A stretch of DNA of 5,628 nucleotides from a halophilic archaeon J07HX64 (lineage in GTDB: Archaea; Halobacteriota; Halobacteria; Halobacteriales; Haloarculaceae), in NCBI GenBank assembly GCA_000416085.1, contig KE356579.1, forward strand, positions 2,880,609 through 2,886,236, given 5' to 3'. A program made the translations under genes and the position numbers. The notes below the pieces were generated by a model. It ran no database searches. It saw only the letters and a program-made list of their open reading frames with translations, and was not told the origin of the DNA. Of the stretch, positions 5,533 through 5,628 are shown one piece after another (within the stretch, counting starts at the first letter, position 1; the number at the start of each line of letters is the position of its first letter).

Positions 5533-5628
5533 GAGCTCACAGGACCCAGAGCGGGTCGAAGACAGTGAGCCATCGCTGGTGGGGGGGGAAACCGTCTCAC
5601 CAGACTGGAGTCGTCGAGCGATCACCCC
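5519..5628 (+). CDS. Start of a third cassette protein, truncated by the window edge
   Basis: An ATG at 5519 overlaps the preceding stop codon region by 14 bp, and its frame stays open to the window end, giving 36 codons. The visible sequence begins MSTPESSQDPERVEDSEPS and continues through a Gly-Gly-Glu and SPDWSRRAI. It is acidic and Ser/Pro-rich at first, as is common at haloarchaeal N-termini. The small overlap matches the arrangement of the two upstream genes and suggests a continuing operon. Too little is visible for a family call. It could be the enzymatic partner of the ATPase, such as a nuclease, but nothing here shows that. Confidence 0.6.
   Translation, partial: MSTPESSQDPERVEDSEPSLVGGETVSPDWSRRAIT

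Overview
The window looks like chromosomal DNA from a halophilic archaeon (class Halobacteria). It is GC-rich, the soluble proteins are strongly acidic, and it carries a DpsA-type ferritin with haloarchaeal wording, archaeal TATA boxes close to start sites, and a tRNA-Glu without an encoded CCA. The genus cannot be fixed from this sequence alone.

Layout. (1) Positions 1-587, + strand: the C-terminal part of a UbiA-family membrane prenyltransferase, probably MenA-like; its start lies off the left edge. (2) About 588-1231: roughly 640 bp with no credible gene, holding a short perfect hairpin and a weak longer stem. (3) 1232-1306, - strand: tRNA-Glu(CUC), with a plausible TATA box upstream. (4) 1469-2014, - strand: dpsA, the iron-storing, DNA-protecting mini-ferritin, with a TATA box so close to the ATG that the mRNA is probably leaderless. 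(5) 2250-5628, + strand: a tight cassette of three overlapping reading frames. These are a HerA/DUF87-like P-loop ATPase, a protein with a C-terminal winged-helix-like domain, and the start of a third acidic protein cut by the right edge.

The most striking object is inside the ATPase gene. A 436-residue intein (2397-3704) interrupts the Walker A motif exactly between its Lys and Ser. It starts with Ser and ends His-Asn, followed by Ser as the +1 residue, so splicing would restore GKSGAGKS. All splicing blocks are readable. In its LAGLIDADG-type endonuclease domain, both positions that normally carry the catalytic acids appear to be Ala and Ser. The simplest reading is an intein that can splice but no longer home. 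Because the unspliced precursor has a broken P-loop, the ATPase should depend strictly on protein splicing.

The spliced ATPase would be about 448 residues. It lacks the N-terminal HAS-barrel of classical HerA, has a VEEIHE Walker B variant, and ends in a coiled coil plus a repetitive disordered tail. Its overlap with a wHTH-like gene, and that gene's overlap with a third gene, suggest a co-translated, possibly DNA-handling complex. Its job (DNA repair, mobile-element function or defence) cannot be settled from this window.
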